Positions 1-9,240 are shown, counted from the first letter of the stretch. The stretch: 64,000 nucleotides of DNA from Halomonas sp. HL-93 (GCF_900086985.1 NZ_LT593974.1:2976001-3040000); one strand, 5' to 3'. Notes: a model not told the origin generated them from the sequence alone. Numbers and translations: made by a program.

Positions 1-225
1 AAAGCGTCGTTTTAGCTCCTGCTCAATCTCGACACTAACAGCGGGATGTAGGCGCACCCGAACATCCACAATACCTTCTGCCTGCGCTCGTTTGAGCAGT
101 CGCCCTACTCGGACACGCGAATGGCCAAGCCGGTTAGCAATCGCTTCTTGCGTCTCCCCCTGCACATAGTAGAGAGTTGAAATCTCTGTCATTAAGTCAA
201 TATCTGCAGCGTCTTGACCATTCAT
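1..225 (-). CDS. SorC/DeoR-type sugar-responsive transcriptional regulator, N-terminal part (cut by window edge)
   Basis: Reading the minus strand from the ATG at 225 gives 75 open codons to the window edge. The peptide has a helix-turn-helix with the pattern LYYVQGETQEAIANRLGHSR followed by VGRLLKRAQAEGIVDVRV, which is the N-terminal signature of SorC-family regulators; the effector-binding domain lies outside the window. Two further in-frame ATGs at 234 and 258 are possible starts; none has a strong ribosome site. It is the last gene of a minus-strand cluster after an RpiB-type isomerase and a DhaK-type kinase. EryD, the erythritol regulator of Brucella, is also a SorC protein, so a role in sensing a tetrose or its phosphate is a reasonable inference. 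Confidence 0.8.
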   Translation of the reverse strand, partial: MNGQDAADIDLMTEISTLYYVQGETQEAIANRLGHSRVRVGRLLKRAQAEGIVDVRVRLHPAVSVEIEQELKRRF

Positions 226-285
226 CCTCAGCATCCAGGCGTTGTTGAAGAGCATCTAGGAAGGCTCAAAAACGAGACTCTAAAA

Positions 286-299
286 ACCCAAGATTGGGT
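286..299 (-). terminator. Short hairpin followed by T-run between kinase and regulator genes
   Basis: ACCCAA-GA-TTGGGT is a perfect inverted repeat. On the minus strand the right arm is followed by a TTTTAG run, so it resembles a weak intrinsic terminator or attenuator that could lower expression of the downstream regulator relative to the kinase. Confidence 0.45.
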
Positions 300-320
300 C
301 TCGCATGTGCGCGTATAATG

Positions 321-2051
321 TCAGCTTGTTTCACACTTTTTCAACACGGGGATCAAAGCCTGAATAATCAGCGCGAGCGAAACGGAGCCTGCATCAGGTG
401 TGCCTAGACTTTTTTCAGCCAATGGGCGCGCACGCCCCACCTTCGGGAGCAGCTTTGCCGTCGCTTCAGCCGCCTCGTTGGCAGCTTGTGCCGCGGCCTC
501 CCAGCAATCCCCCACACCCTTGCCCTTCTCAACTTCCCTGGATAAAGCATCGGCAACAGGGACCAGCACATCGACTAACGTTTTGTCACCCAGCTCAGCT
601 TTGCCGAATGCCATCACCTGCTGACGCGCCCCCACCACGCCAGCAGCAATACGCTGACTTGAAAGCGGCCTCTCATTGCCAAGTGACTCACCAATCGCTT
701 TTAAGATAACCCGCCAGATTGCACCGGAGGTGCCGCCCGCTTTGTCCGACCACCGCTGACCAGCCCACTGCAGCACCGTCTCAGCACCCGCTCCTCCATC
801 AAGCGCTTGGTTAGCAGCCTCAAGCGCAGCCCTGCTGCCGCGCTGCATGCCAATACCATGATCACCATCACCCGCGACAGCATCAATTTGGCCCAACAAA
901 TCGCAATTTTCATCGACCGTCTTGTAAAGCATGGCTAGCGCTTCGACGACGCCCCGCGCTAATTTTCGCGATGCATCGCTTGCTTCAGGAATCTCATCTT
1001 GAACAACCACCTCTACCTCAGCCGGATCCAGCGCTTGCGCAGGCTCAATGCTGCCTTTTCGATAGCCTGCCGCATCCGCAGCAGCGGTCCATAGTGGCTC
1101 CATGTCTTTATCAAGCCAGAACAGCGTCAGCGACACCCCGGCCATATCAAGGCTTGTTACCAACTCCCCGACATCGGGCTCCACAACGGTTACTCCAGCC
1201 CTCTGCAACAACTCATCAACCTTACGGTAAATAACGAACAACTCTTCATACTTAACGGTACCCAAGCCATTGAGAATCGGTGCCACCCGAGCCCCTTTGA
1301 TATCAATACCCTCAGGAACTTCTGCCAGCAGCCGAGTGACGAGCACCTCTGCCAACCCGTCTGCCGTAGGTATATCAGTCTCACTAATCCCAGGCTCCCC
1401 ATGAATCCCCAGCCCGATAGCCATCCTGCCTTCGGGCACATGAAAGAGCGAATCGGCTGCCCCTGGTAACGTGCATCCCTCAAACGCCACCCCAAAAGAG
1501 CGCGTGCAGCGATTTGCTTCCTTTGCTACTTGAACCACGTCTCCCAGTGATAGCCCATTTTCTGCGGCAGCGGCAGCGGCCTTGAAAACGGTTAGATCGC
1601 CGGCGATGCCACGGCGCTTATCAAATTCCTCTAATGGCGCACTGGCAACATCATCGGTAACTAATACAATTTCACAGGGAATACCTTCAGCGATTAGTCG
1701 CTCACGCGCCTCACCAAAATGCAGCACATCACCCGCATAATTACCAAAGGAAAGCAGTACCCCTGCGCCGTTATTGGCCGCCTTCGCCACGGAATAAACC
1801 TGCTGGGACGAAGGCGAGCAAAACAGGTTGCCCATGACGGCTCCATGAGCCAAGCCTTGCCCAACCAATCCCGCAAACGTTGGGTAATGGCCACTCCCTC
1901 CGCCAATTACAACCGCAACCGTACCTGGCTTGCTGCGTGTGCTGCGTATTACGCCGCCCGGCACGGCCATCAGCTTATCGCGATTAGCAGCTACCAATCC
2001 TAAACGGGCCTCTTCAGGAAAATTACTCGGGTCATTAAATAGGCGTGTCAT
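321..2051 (-). CDS. derK: DhaK-DhaL fused dihydroxyacetone-family kinase, probable D-erythrulose 4-kinase
   Basis: ATP-dependent ketose kinase of about 576 residues with a DhaK domain (about 1-330) and a DhaL domain (about 385-576) in one chain. DhaK features visible are the glycine-rich VVIGGGSGHYPT at about 47-58 and GIHGEPG with His217, the histidine that forms a hemiaminal with the ketose in this family. DhaL shows the Mg/ATP loop AGDGDHG. The open frame extends upstream, but the start is set at 2051 because GGAGG precedes that ATG at normal spacing. It is 104 nt downstream of an RpiB-family gene and beside transaldolase/transketolase. In the tetritol pathways, DerK (this family) makes D-erythrulose 4-phosphate and DerI (RpiB family) turns it into D-erythrose 4-phosphate, which matches this neighbourhood better than glycerone kinase alone. 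LerK or plain dihydroxyacetone kinase remain possible. Confidence 0.82.
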   Translation of the reverse strand: MTRLFNDPSNFPEEARLGLVAANRDKLMAVPGGVIRSTRSKPGTVAVVIGGGSGHYPTFAGLVGQGLAHGAVMGNLFCSPSSQQVYSVAKAANNGAGVLLSFGNYAGDVLHFGEARERLIAEGIPCEIVLVTDDVASAPLEEFDKRRGIAGDLTVFKAAAAAAENGLSLGDVVQVAKEANRCTRSFGVAFEGCTLPGAADSLFHVPEGRMAIGLGIHGEPGISETDIPTADGLAEVLVTRLLAEVPEGIDIKGARVAPILNGLGTVKYEELFVIYRKVDELLQRAGVTVVEPDVGELVTSLDMAGVSLTLFWLDKDMEPLWTAAADAAGYRKGSIEPAQALDPAEVEVVVQDEIPEASDASRKLARGVVEALAMLYKTVDENCDLLGQIDAVAGDGDHGIGMQRGSRAALEAANQALDGGAGAETVLQWAGQRWSDKAGGTSGAIWRVILKAIGESLGNERPLSSQRIAAGVVGARQQVMAFGKAELGDKTLVDVLVPVADALSREVEKGKGVGDCWEAAAQAANEAAEATAKLLPKVGRARPLAEKSLGTPDAGSVSLALIIQALIPVLKKCETS

Positions 2052-2155
2052 TGTTATATCCTCCAAAGCGAGGACAAACTGCGTTATCACAGCTTGCATT
2101 GTTATTAATGTGTGGTTATTGATCAGCGTCGACGAATACCAGCGACTGATGCTTA

Positions 2156-2626
2156 CTAAGTATTCTGTCGAGATTCATACTCTGCAATCCTTGCTATTTT
2201 CAGCTCGGAGGGCCCACCAGAAAAAGCACTGCCTAGAAAGGTTGATACAATTGACTTAGCCAACTCTGGCCCGACCACCCTGGCCCCTAGCGTGACAATC
2301 TGCGCGTTATTACTAGTGCGCGCCTTTGCTGCTGAGTAAGTATCGTGCGCCTGCGCGGCCCGTATACCAGGTACTTTATTGGCGGAGATGGCCACTCCTA
2401 TACCCGTCCCACACACCAATACCGCACGATCAAAATGCCCATCCTTAATGGCCGTAGCAACCTCAAAGGCAACATCGGGATACAGCACTGGCTCGGCATT
2501 AAAAGTGCCAAAATCTTCGACCTCATAGCCTAGCTCACGGATATAGCTAATGAGAATCTCTTTCAGGTCGTAAGCGGCCTCATCACCGCCAATCGCGACT
2601 TTGAGAGAAGGCGTCGCACTAGGCAT
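2156..2626 (-). CDS. derI: RpiB/LacAB-family sugar-phosphate isomerase, probable D-erythrulose 4-phosphate isomerase
   Basis: 156 residues, normal length for RpiB. The active-site loop CGTGIG carries Cys72, the proton-transfer cysteine of the family, and AHDTYSA carries His94-Asp95. The N-terminal GGDEAAYDLK replaces the usual GADHAGYELK, so the protein is not a standard ribose-5-phosphate isomerase. The start ATG at 2626 has GGGAGA upstream. It is the first gene of the minus-strand operon (isomerase, kinase, SorC regulator). From its partner kinase and the divergent transaldolase/transketolase I infer interconversion of D-erythrulose 4-phosphate and D-erythrose 4-phosphate; ribose-5-phosphate isomerase is the fallback call. 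Confidence 0.8.
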   Translation of the reverse strand: MPSATPSLKVAIGGDEAAYDLKEILISYIRELGYEVEDFGTFNAEPVLYPDVAFEVATAIKDGHFDRAVLVCGTGIGVAISANKVPGIRAAQAHDTYSAAKARTSNNAQIVTLGARVVGPELAKSIVSTFLGSAFSGGPSELKIARIAEYESRQNT

Positions 2627-2980
2627 TTATGATCTCCCTTTCCAGATAATAGATACACGAGCGACTCATACGATGAATATCAAGGCACAGCTACAAGTCG
2701 CCTGCTGACGACATTCAATTTATCACCAATCGTTCATTTGTAAATGATACGCTCATAAGATCACTCCACCACTTTTTATTTAAAGGCAGGCAAATAAAAC
2801 AAAAAAAGACGTAAATAGCTAAATTTTAATGGAAAAATATCCGAAAACTTTAATAAACAAACAACTCTATACTTTTGTAGCATGCCGTAAAATCTCAAAA
2901 ACCGCCCACATAATTTGACCATATTGCCTAAAATAGGCAATCATTTGATCACTTAACGTTCATTTTATAGGAGGCAGGCA
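2627..2980. promoter_or_regulatory. Divergent promoter region with two inverted repeats
   Basis: This 354-bp AT-rich spacer separates the isomerase operon (minus) from tal-tkt (plus). TCATTT-GT-AAATGA at 2734-2747 overlaps a minus-strand promoter-like pair, TTTACA then TAAATT with 16 nt between. ATTGCCTA-AAA-TAGGCAAT at 2923-2941 is a perfect 19-bp dyad about 30 nt before the tal ribosome site and just after TTGACC (2915-2920). TCATTT recurs at 2941 and CGTTCATTT at both 2731 and 2957. These are candidate operators for the SorC regulator; the link is inferred. Confidence 0.55.
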
Positions 2981-3928
2981 ATGTCGCTTCTGGATGGATT
3001 ACGCGAACACTCACTGGTGGTGGCCGACACGGGCGACTTGGATGCCATAAAGCGCTATCAACCACAGGACGCTACCACTAACCCCTCTTTGATTCTCAAG
3101 GCTTTCGAGCTGCCTCGTTATCAAGAGATGATCGATAGAGTGCTCGCTGAATCACGTCGTGATGAGAACGACCCGAGCCGGATCATTGACCAGCTTTCAG
3201 TGGCGATCGGCGGGCAAATTGCCGACGTGATACCTGGACGAATATCAACAGAAGTCTCCGCACACCTCTCTTTTGATACCCAAGCAAGCATCCGCAAGGC
3301 CTACGAACTGATTGAGCGCTACGAAAAGCTGGGGATTAACCGCAACCGCGTGCTGATCAAGCTTGCGTCTACTTGGGAAGGGATCCGTGCGGCTGAGCAA
3401 CTAGAGCGCGAGGGGATCAACTGCAACTTGACGCTCTTGTTCAGCGATGCTCAGGCGCAGGCCTGCTTTGATGCAGGGGTGTATCTGATCTCGCCCTTCG
3501 TTGGCCGCGTTAGCGATTGGTACCAAAAGTCGACAGGTAAACAGTTCACGCCAGAAGACGATCCTGGCGTGCTATTCGTAAAAGGGATTTGCGAGAGGGC
3601 TGCCGCGGGTAGTTACGACACTGTCGTTATGGGGGCAAGTTTTCGTACCACCGATCAGGTCTTGGCCCTGGCGGGCTGCCACCGCCTGACCATCTCTCCC
3701 GCACTGCTAGAGCAGCTTGATAGCATGGAGGGTGATGTCGCCTCCAAAATCCAGCAGCAGCCAGTCACTCATGAAGCATTCCCCCCGCTTTCGGAAGCTG
3801 GTTTTCGTTGGCAGCACAACCAAGATGCCATGGCCAATGAGATGTTGGCTGACGGGACCCGACGCTTCGCCAGCGACCAACAAACATTAGAGTCGCTGAT
3901 TACTCAACGCTTGACTGCTCGCGCCTAA
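2981..3928 (+). CDS. tal: Transaldolase (TalB type)
   Basis: 315 residues, the classic length. It moves a dihydroxyacetone unit between sedoheptulose 7-phosphate and glyceraldehyde 3-phosphate, with erythrose 4-phosphate as the other product or acceptor. The Schiff-base lysine is Lys127 in RVLIKLASTWEGIRAAEQLE, and the ATTNPS motif and VADTGD near the N-terminus supply the other active-site residues (Asn34, Asp16). GGAGG lies just before the ATG. It is followed after 39 nt by transketolase, so the two are likely co-transcribed. Both consume or make erythrose 4-phosphate, the predicted product of the divergent kinase/isomerase operon. Confidence 0.95.
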   Translation: MSLLDGLREHSLVVADTGDLDAIKRYQPQDATTNPSLILKAFELPRYQEMIDRVLAESRRDENDPSRIIDQLSVAIGGQIADVIPGRISTEVSAHLSFDTQASIRKAYELIERYEKLGINRNRVLIKLASTWEGIRAAEQLEREGINCNLTLLFSDAQAQACFDAGVYLISPFVGRVSDWYQKSTGKQFTPEDDPGVLFVKGICERAAAGSYDTVVMGASFRTTDQVLALAGCHRLTISPALLEQLDSMEGDVASKIQQQPVTHEAFPPLSEAGFRWQHNQDAMANEMLADGTRRFASDQQTLESLITQRLTARA

Positions 3929-3967
3929 CGACACGCTACTCAATATAACAACTAAGGTATTACTAAT

Positions 3968-5959
3968 ATGAATAACCGTTTTGAGCTGGCTAACGCCATT
4001 CGCGCCCTTTCCATGGATGCTGTTCAGAAGGCCAAATCAGGCCATCCTGGCGCCCCCATGGGGATGGCGGATATTGCCGAGGTGCTATGGAATGATCACC
4101 TCAAGCACAACCCCGACGACCCCAAATGGGCCGATCGCGATCGGTTCGTGCTGTCGAATGGGCACGGCTCCATGCTGCTCTACTCGCTGCTGCACCTGAC
4201 CGGCTATGAACTAAGCCTGGAACAGTTGCAAAATTTTCGCCAGTTGCACTCGCCCACCGCCGGCCACCCAGAATATGGCTATGCGCCGGGTATTGAAACC
4301 ACCACGGGTCCGCTGGGCCAAGGGTTCGCTAACGCCGTGGGGTTCGCGATCGCTGAGAGAACCTTGGCGGCCCAGTTTAACCGTCCCGGCCATACCATCG
4401 TGGATCACCATACGTGGTGTTTCCTGGGGGATGGCTGTTTGATGGAGGGCATCTCCCACGAAGCGGCGTCACTCGCGGGTACCCAACAGCTGGGCAAGTT
4501 GATCGCGCTGTACGATGACAACGGCATCTCTATCGATGGCGAAGTGGAAGGCTGGTTTACTGACGACACCGCCAAGCGCTTCGAAGCCTATGGCTGGCAC
4601 GTAGTGCCAAAGGTTGATGGCCATAACCCCGAAGAGATTCAGGCCGCCATTGAGCTGGCCAAGAGCCACGCTGATAAGCCCAGTTTACTTATCTGTAAGA
4701 CCGTGATTGGGTTTGGCGCACCCAACAAGCAAGGCAAAGAGGAAGCGCACGGGGCGCCGCTGGGTGAGGACGAAGTGGCCGCCGCACGTAAGCAGCTTGA
4801 CTGGCCCCACGCGCCGTTCCACGTACCTGAGCCGATTTATTCTGCCTGGGACGCCCGCAAGGCCGGCAATGCCCGCCAGCAGGAGTGGGAAGCCCGCTTT
4901 GCCCGCTATGCTGATGCCTTCCCTACGGAAGCGCGGGAATTCACTCGCCGTATGAAGGCGCAGTTACCTGCCGAACTACCCACCGAAGCCTTAATTGAAC
5001 AGGCCCAGGAGAAAGGCGATAGCATTGCGTCGCGCAAGGCCTCGTTTGAGGTACTGAATGTGATTGGTCCGCAAATGCCTGAACTGTTGGGGGGTAGTGC
5101 CGACCTGGCCCCGTCGAACCTGACGTTCTGGAAAGGCGCCAAAGCCATTACGCCCGAAGACGCCGATGGCAACTACCTGCACTACGGCGTACGCGAGTTC
5201 GGCATGGGCGCGATCATGAACGGCATCGGCCTGCACGGTGGGTTTGTGCCTTACGGGGCCACCTTCCTGATTTTCATGGAGTACATGCGTAATGCTGTAC
5301 GCATGGCATCGCTGATGGGGCAGCAGGCGATTTACGTCTTCACCCATGATTCCATCGGCCTTGGCGAGGATGGCCCGACCCACCAACCGATCGAGCAACT
5401 CACCAGCCTGCGCACCACGCCTAATCTGAATACATGGCGGCCCTGCGATGCCGTGGAAACGGCCGCGTCCTGGGATGCCGCGATCAAACGTCATTCCGGC
5501 CCCACGGCGTTGGTACTTTCGCGCCAGACGCTGCCGCACCAGCCGCGTACCAAAACGCAGTTGGCGGCGATTCAGTGCGGCGGCTACGTACTCAAGGATA
5601 GTGAGGCAACGCCCGAGCTGATCCTGATTGCCACTGGATCAGAAGTCTCGCTGGCGATGGACGCCGCGGCCGAGCTCGAACAGCAAGGCAAAGCCGTCCG
5701 CGTGGTTTCTATGCCATCGGCCTACCGCTTTAATGGGCAAGATGCGGCGTATCGCGAAAGCGTGTTGCCAAGCACTGTCACCAAGCGTATCGCCATTGAA
5801 GCAGGCCATGCCGACTACTGGTACAAATACGTGGGGCTTGAGGGCCGCGTGATCGGCATGACGACGTTTGGCGAGTCAGCCCCGGCGGGCGACCTGTTCA
5901 AGCATTTTGGGTTTACCGTCGAGAACGTTGTCAAACAGGCTAATGAGCTACTCGGATAA
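3968..5959 (+). CDS. tkt: Transketolase
   Basis: 663 residues, full length. ThDP-dependent transfer of two-carbon units between ketose and aldose phosphates in the pentose phosphate pathway. Visible are the substrate histidine region SGHPGAPMG near residue 25, the ThDP/Mg motif beginning GDGCLMEG at about 154 and ending in DDN, and the pyrimidine-domain stretch [19 protein letters not shown]. It is the second gene after transaldolase. A catabolic operon copy is likely in addition to a housekeeping transketolase elsewhere; that cannot be tested here. Confidence 0.95.
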   Translation: MNNRFELANAIRALSMDAVQKAKSGHPGAPMGMADIAEVLWNDHLKHNPDDPKWADRDRFVLSNGHGSMLLYSLLHLTGYELSLEQLQNFRQLHSPTAGHPEYGYAPGIETTTGPLGQGFANAVGFAIAERTLAAQFNRPGHTIVDHHTWCFLGDGCLMEGISHEAASLAGTQQLGKLIALYDDNGISIDGEVEGWFTDDTAKRFEAYGWHVVPKVDGHNPEEIQAAIELAKSHADKPSLLICKTVIGFGAPNKQGKEEAHGAPLGEDEVAAARKQLDWPHAPFHVPEPIYSAWDARKAGNARQQEWEARFARYADAFPTEAREFTRRMKAQLPAELPTEALIEQAQEKGDSIASRKASFEVLNVIGPQMPELLGGSADLAPSNLTFWKGAKAITPEDADGNYLHYGVREFGMGAIMNGIGLHGGFVPYGATFLIFMEYMRNAVRMASLMGQQAIYVFTHDSIGLGEDGPTHQPIEQLTSLRTTPNLNTWRPCDAVETAASWDAAIKRHSGPTALVLSRQTLPHQPRTKTQLAAIQCGGYVLKDSEATPELILIATGSEVSLAMDAAAELEQQGKAVRVVSMPSAYRFNGQDAAYRESVLPSTVTKRIAIEAGHADYWYKYVGLEGRVIGMTTFGESAPAGDLFKHFGFTVENVVKQANELLG

Positions 5960-5988
5960 GCCTTAAAAGCATTACAACAGATCAACCT

Positions 5989-6021
5989 GGCTCCTTGCGT
6001 TGCTATAAAACAAAAGGAGCC
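5989..6021. terminator. Hairpin between convergent tkt and RIO-kinase genes
   Basis: GGCTCCTT (5989-5996) pairs with AAGGAGCC (6014-6021) around a 17-nt loop. It lies in the short gap between converging genes; there is no strong T-run on the plus strand. Confidence 0.4.
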
Positions 6022-6032
6022 TATTGACGGGG

Positions 6033-6911
6033 TCAGTAAGGCTGAGGAATTTCTCCATCATCGTCGTCGTCATCGCGCATGCGCGCCTGGCGCTCGGCCT
6101 CTTCCTCTTTAGCGTCGTCGATCACTTCCATGAGTTCATCGACGTCGGCAATGTGGGTATCAAAGTCGAAGTGGCCGGTCAGTTGGCTGTCAGGGTGTAG
6201 TTCGCCGGATTCGTACAGCGCCCACATTTCCTTGCCGTACTGGGTGTCGAGAAGCGCTGGCGCGTACTTGCCAAAATAGTCGCGCATGTTATCGACATCG
6301 CGGTAAAGCATTGCCGCGGCGCTGTTGTTGCCGGCAGCGTCAACGGCCTGGGGTAAATCGATAATCACCGGGCCGGAGGCATCGACCAGCACGTTAAATT
6401 CCGACAAGTCACCGTGAATCAAACCCGCGCACAGCATACGTACCACGTCTTGGATGACTTTCGCGTAGTAGGCTTCAGCCTGCTCCGGCGTCAAGGTGAC
6501 TTCGTCCAGGCGTGGGGCTACGTTTCCATCGGCGTCGGTGATCATTTCCATCAGCAGTACGCCATCGACAAAGCCGTGAGGCTCGGGTACCCGCACCCCT
6601 GCTGAGGCCAGCCGGTAGAGCGCATCGACTTCCGCATTTAGCCACGCCTGCTCCTGCTCTTTTTGACCATAGCGGGTCTTCTTGGCCATCGCTCTGGCGC
6701 GGCGAGTATTACGCTCTTTGCGCCCTTCCTGGTATTGCACCGCTTGTTTAAAGCTGCGCTGCTTGGCTTCTTTAAAGACTTTGGCGCAGCGTTCTTCATC
6801 ACCGCAGCGCACCACGTAGACCTGGGCTTCCTTACCGCTCATCAATTGCATTAGCACTTCGTCGATCATGCCATCATCGACCAAGGGCTGTAATCGTTTA
6901 GGGATTTTCAT
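6033..6911 (-). CDS. RIO1-family serine/threonine kinase (PA4780-like)
   Basis: 292 residues. Atypical cytoplasmic protein kinase of the RIO family. The catalytic loop is LIHGDLSEFNVL and the metal-binding segment is IIDLPQA; the ATP-anchoring region near the N-terminus contains SGKEAQVYVV and CAKVFKEA. A basic linker follows, and the C-terminal tail is rich in acidic residues (DDDDDDGE). Bacterial RIO proteins of this size are mostly uncharacterised. The neighbouring DbpA gene, 33 nt upstream on the same strand, suggests a tie to ribosome biogenesis, which is where archaeal and eukaryotic RIO kinases act; that link is an inference. Start at ATG 6911; AGGAG is upstream but rather distant. Confidence 0.85.
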   Translation of the reverse strand: MKIPKRLQPLVDDGMIDEVLMQLMSGKEAQVYVVRCGDEERCAKVFKEAKQRSFKQAVQYQEGRKERNTRRARAMAKKTRYGQKEQEQAWLNAEVDALYRLASAGVRVPEPHGFVDGVLLMEMITDADGNVAPRLDEVTLTPEQAEAYYAKVIQDVVRMLCAGLIHGDLSEFNVLVDASGPVIIDLPQAVDAAGNNSAAAMLYRDVDNMRDYFGKYAPALLDTQYGKEMWALYESGELHPDSQLTGHFDFDTHIADVDELMEVIDDAKEEEAERQARMRDDDDDDGEIPQPY

Positions 6912-6944
6912 GGGTCGCTGCGTTGGCTCCTTTTTAATTCACGC

Positions 6945-8342
6945 TTAATAGCGAATGCGACGAACGCGAAAGGCTCGCCCTTTTAATTTATCACGCTCGA
7001 GCTTTGCCTGTGCGTGCTGAACCCTATCGCTTGCCACCGCCACGTAGGCGCTGCGGGCAAGCACTTTTATCTTGCCCACCTGATCCCCGCGCAAGCCACC
7101 TTCGCTGGTCAGTGCGCCCAGAATATCGCCCGGCCGTAACTTGTCTTTCTTGCCACCTGCCAGCTGCAGGGTGGCCATGGGCGGCTCAAACGGTGTGGTA
7201 TTGGATGCCTTGGGCAGTGGCTCAGTAGCCAGCGATGCCCCCAACACGTCGGCTAAACGTTCCAGGCGATAGGCTTCCTGGGGCGTCACCAGGGTGCAGG
7301 CAATGCCGCTCGCCCCAGCTCGCCCGGTGCGGCCAACACGGTGAACGTGAACATCCAGCTCACGGGCAATTTGGTAGTTGAAGACGGCATCCAACTGGGC
7401 AATATCCAGCCCCCGGGCCGCTACGTCAGTGGCCACTAAAATAGACGCGCTTTGGTTGGCAAACAGCACCAGAATGCGGTCGCGGTCTTTCTGCTCTAAA
7501 CCGCCGTGGAGCGCCACGGCGCTAAAGCCGGCGTCGACCAGTTGGTCCGCCACCGCCTGGGTTTCCCGCTTGGTATTGCAAAACACCACGCTGGTGGTTG
7601 GCCGGTTTACTAACAGCAACTGTTGAAGTGCGGCAAAACGGGCGGCTTCGTTGGCAACCGTATAAAAATGCTGGTCGATGGTGGTGGCATCGTGGGTTTC
7701 GGCCACTTTGACCGTCACCGGGTCGTGCATCACACCGCGCGTCATCGCCGCCAGGCCGCCCGACGCCTGCTCATCGGGGAAGGTTGCGCTAAAAAGCAGC
7801 GTTTGGCGGTCGGCCGGGGTGTCGGCAATAATGGCGTCAATGGTGTCCTGAAAGCCCATATCCAGCATACGGTCGGCTTCATCCAGCACCAGGGTAGCCA
7901 GAGAACCCAGCGTCAGCGAGCCTTTGCGCAGATGCTCTTCAATGCGTCCCGGCGTGCCCACTACAAGATGCGCGCCGTGATCCAATGATGAAAGCTGTGG
8001 ACCCAGCGGTGCGCCACCGCATAACGTGAGGATTTTTACGTTTGGCATCCCCCGGGCCAAGCGGCGTAACTCCTCAGCCACTTGGTCGGCCAACTCCCGC
8101 GTGGGGCACAGCACCAGCCCCTGAACCGCATAGGCGTCAACGCGCAATCCGGCCAGCAACGCCAGACCAAAGGCGGCTGTTTTACCCGAACCGGTTTTGG
8201 CTTGGGCCATCACATCACGGCCTGCCAACATGGGTGGGAGGCTTTGCGCCTGAACCGGCGTCATGTGGTGATAACCAAGGGAGTCGAGATTACTGGCAAG
8301 TGCGCTCGGCAACGCCAGTGAAGCAAAAGAAGTGTCTGACAC
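6945..8342 (-). CDS. dbpA: ATP-dependent RNA helicase DbpA
   Basis: 465 residues with both RecA-like helicase domains of DEAD-box proteins: Q-motif region MTPVQAQSLP, motif I AKTGSGKT, DEAD motif VLDEADRMLDMGF, SAT motif LLFSATFPDEQ, and motif VI HRVGRTGRAG. The C-terminal ~75 residues (GDILGALTSEGGLRGDQVGKI onward) form the DbpA RNA-binding domain that recognises hairpin 92 of 23S rRNA, so this is a large-subunit assembly helicase rather than a generic DEAD-box protein. The start is a GTG at 8342 with AGGA about 7 nt upstream. It lies directly before the RIO kinase gene on the same strand. Confidence 0.93.
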   Translation of the reverse strand: MSDTSFASLALPSALASNLDSLGYHHMTPVQAQSLPPMLAGRDVMAQAKTGSGKTAAFGLALLAGLRVDAYAVQGLVLCPTRELADQVAEELRRLARGMPNVKILTLCGGAPLGPQLSSLDHGAHLVVGTPGRIEEHLRKGSLTLGSLATLVLDEADRMLDMGFQDTIDAIIADTPADRQTLLFSATFPDEQASGGLAAMTRGVMHDPVTVKVAETHDATTIDQHFYTVANEAARFAALQQLLLVNRPTTSVVFCNTKRETQAVADQLVDAGFSAVALHGGLEQKDRDRILVLFANQSASILVATDVAARGLDIAQLDAVFNYQIARELDVHVHRVGRTGRAGASGIACTLVTPQEAYRLERLADVLGASLATEPLPKASNTTPFEPPMATLQLAGGKKDKLRPGDILGALTSEGGLRGDQVGKIKVLARSAYVAVASDRVQHAQAKLERDKLKGRAFRVRRIRY

Positions 8343-8435
8343 AGAAAATTCCTGAAGGGGCGAAAATACTCAGCTAAGCATGAGCGGCCTTAATAACTCG
8401 CACCATACCAGAAAGCACCCCATCACGCGCTGTTG

Positions 8436-8903
8436 TCAAACCGCAATAGGTGCTAGTTGCGCCTGGCTAAGTGACAGCAGATCTTGGGGCGATAGTTCAA
8501 TTTCAAGACCTCGCCGACCTGCGCTGACATACAGCGTAGCAAAGCCTTCGGCAGAGGCATCCAGAAAAGTGGCTAAACGCTTTTTTTGGCCCAGCGGGCT
8601 GACTCCGCCCAGTACATATCCCGTGGCACGCTCCACCTCGTCAGGATCAGCCATGGCAGCTTTTTTAGCCCCCGCCGCCTTGGCGATCTTTTTTAAGTTT
8701 AGCTGCCCTGTAACCGGCACAATGCCTACCGCCAGTTGCTTGCCATCTAACGTCACGACTAGGGTTTTAAATACTTGCGCGGCGGCAACACCCAGCTTTT
8801 CAGCCGCCTCCAGACCGTAGGACTCGGCCGATGTATCGTGTTGATATTCATGGACCTGAAACCCAATGCCTGCATGTTTTGCACTATTAATCGCTGGTGT
8901 CAT
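8436..8903 (-). CDS. ybaK: Cys-tRNA(Pro)/Cys-tRNA(Cys) deacylase YbaK
   Basis: 155 residues, single YbaK/ProX-type editing domain. It hydrolyses Cys-tRNA(Pro) formed by prolyl-tRNA synthetase. The conserved catalytic lysine is Lys46 in QVFKTLVV; the GIVPV, YVLGGVSPLG and RRGLEIELSP segments also match the family. The gene lies alone on the minus strand between dbpA and the divergent DUF3008 gene, with a weak ribosome site. Confidence 0.9.
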   Translation of the reverse strand: MTPAINSAKHAGIGFQVHEYQHDTSAESYGLEAAEKLGVAAAQVFKTLVVTLDGKQLAVGIVPVTGQLNLKKIAKAAGAKKAAMADPDEVERATGYVLGGVSPLGQKKRLATFLDASAEGFATLYVSAGRRGLEIELSPQDLLSLSQAQLAPIAV

Positions 8904-9005
8904 GGAGCAGTCTCTGGGTAAAGCCGATCAAGTGGAAAGCCATTGGCTGGCTGCTAAGCTTAATAGCGCGATAGACCAAAGGAAGTCAACCGACAGGAGT
9001 CATAT

Positions 9006-9191
9006 ATGCCAGCCAAGTCAAAAGCACAGCAAAAAGCCGCCGGTGCCGCACTCTCCGCCAAACGCGGTGAAACCAAGCCCAGCGAACTCGTCGGCGCCTC
9101 CAAGGATATGTACGACTCCATGGACGAGGACGAGCTGGAGGAGATGGCCGGCACAACGCGTAAGGGCAAGCCGTCAAAGAAAGACAGTTAA
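9006..9191 (+). CDS. DUF3008 family small protein
   Basis: 61 residues, hydrophilic, rich in Lys, Ala, Ser and Glu. The middle segment KPSELVGASKDMYDSMDEDE and the end TRKGKPSKK are the recognisable DUF3008 pattern of short proteobacterial proteins with no known function. ACAGGAG precedes the ATG at good spacing and a strong terminator follows, so it is a single-gene transcript. Confidence 0.85.
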   Translation: MPAKSKAQQKAAGAALSAKRGETKPSELVGASKDMYDSMDEDELEEMAGTTRKGKPSKKDS

Positions 9192-9204
9192 TCACTCTTA
9201 TCAA

Positions 9205-9240
9205 ACAACAGCGCCAGCATATCGAAGCTGGCGTTGTTGG
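9205..9240 (+). terminator. Intrinsic terminator after DUF3008 gene
   Basis: AACAAC-ag-CGCCAGC (9205-9219) pairs with GCTGGCG-TTGTT (9228-9239) around an 8-nt loop. The stem is long and GC-rich with a T-containing tail, 14 nt after the stop codon. Confidence 0.7.
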
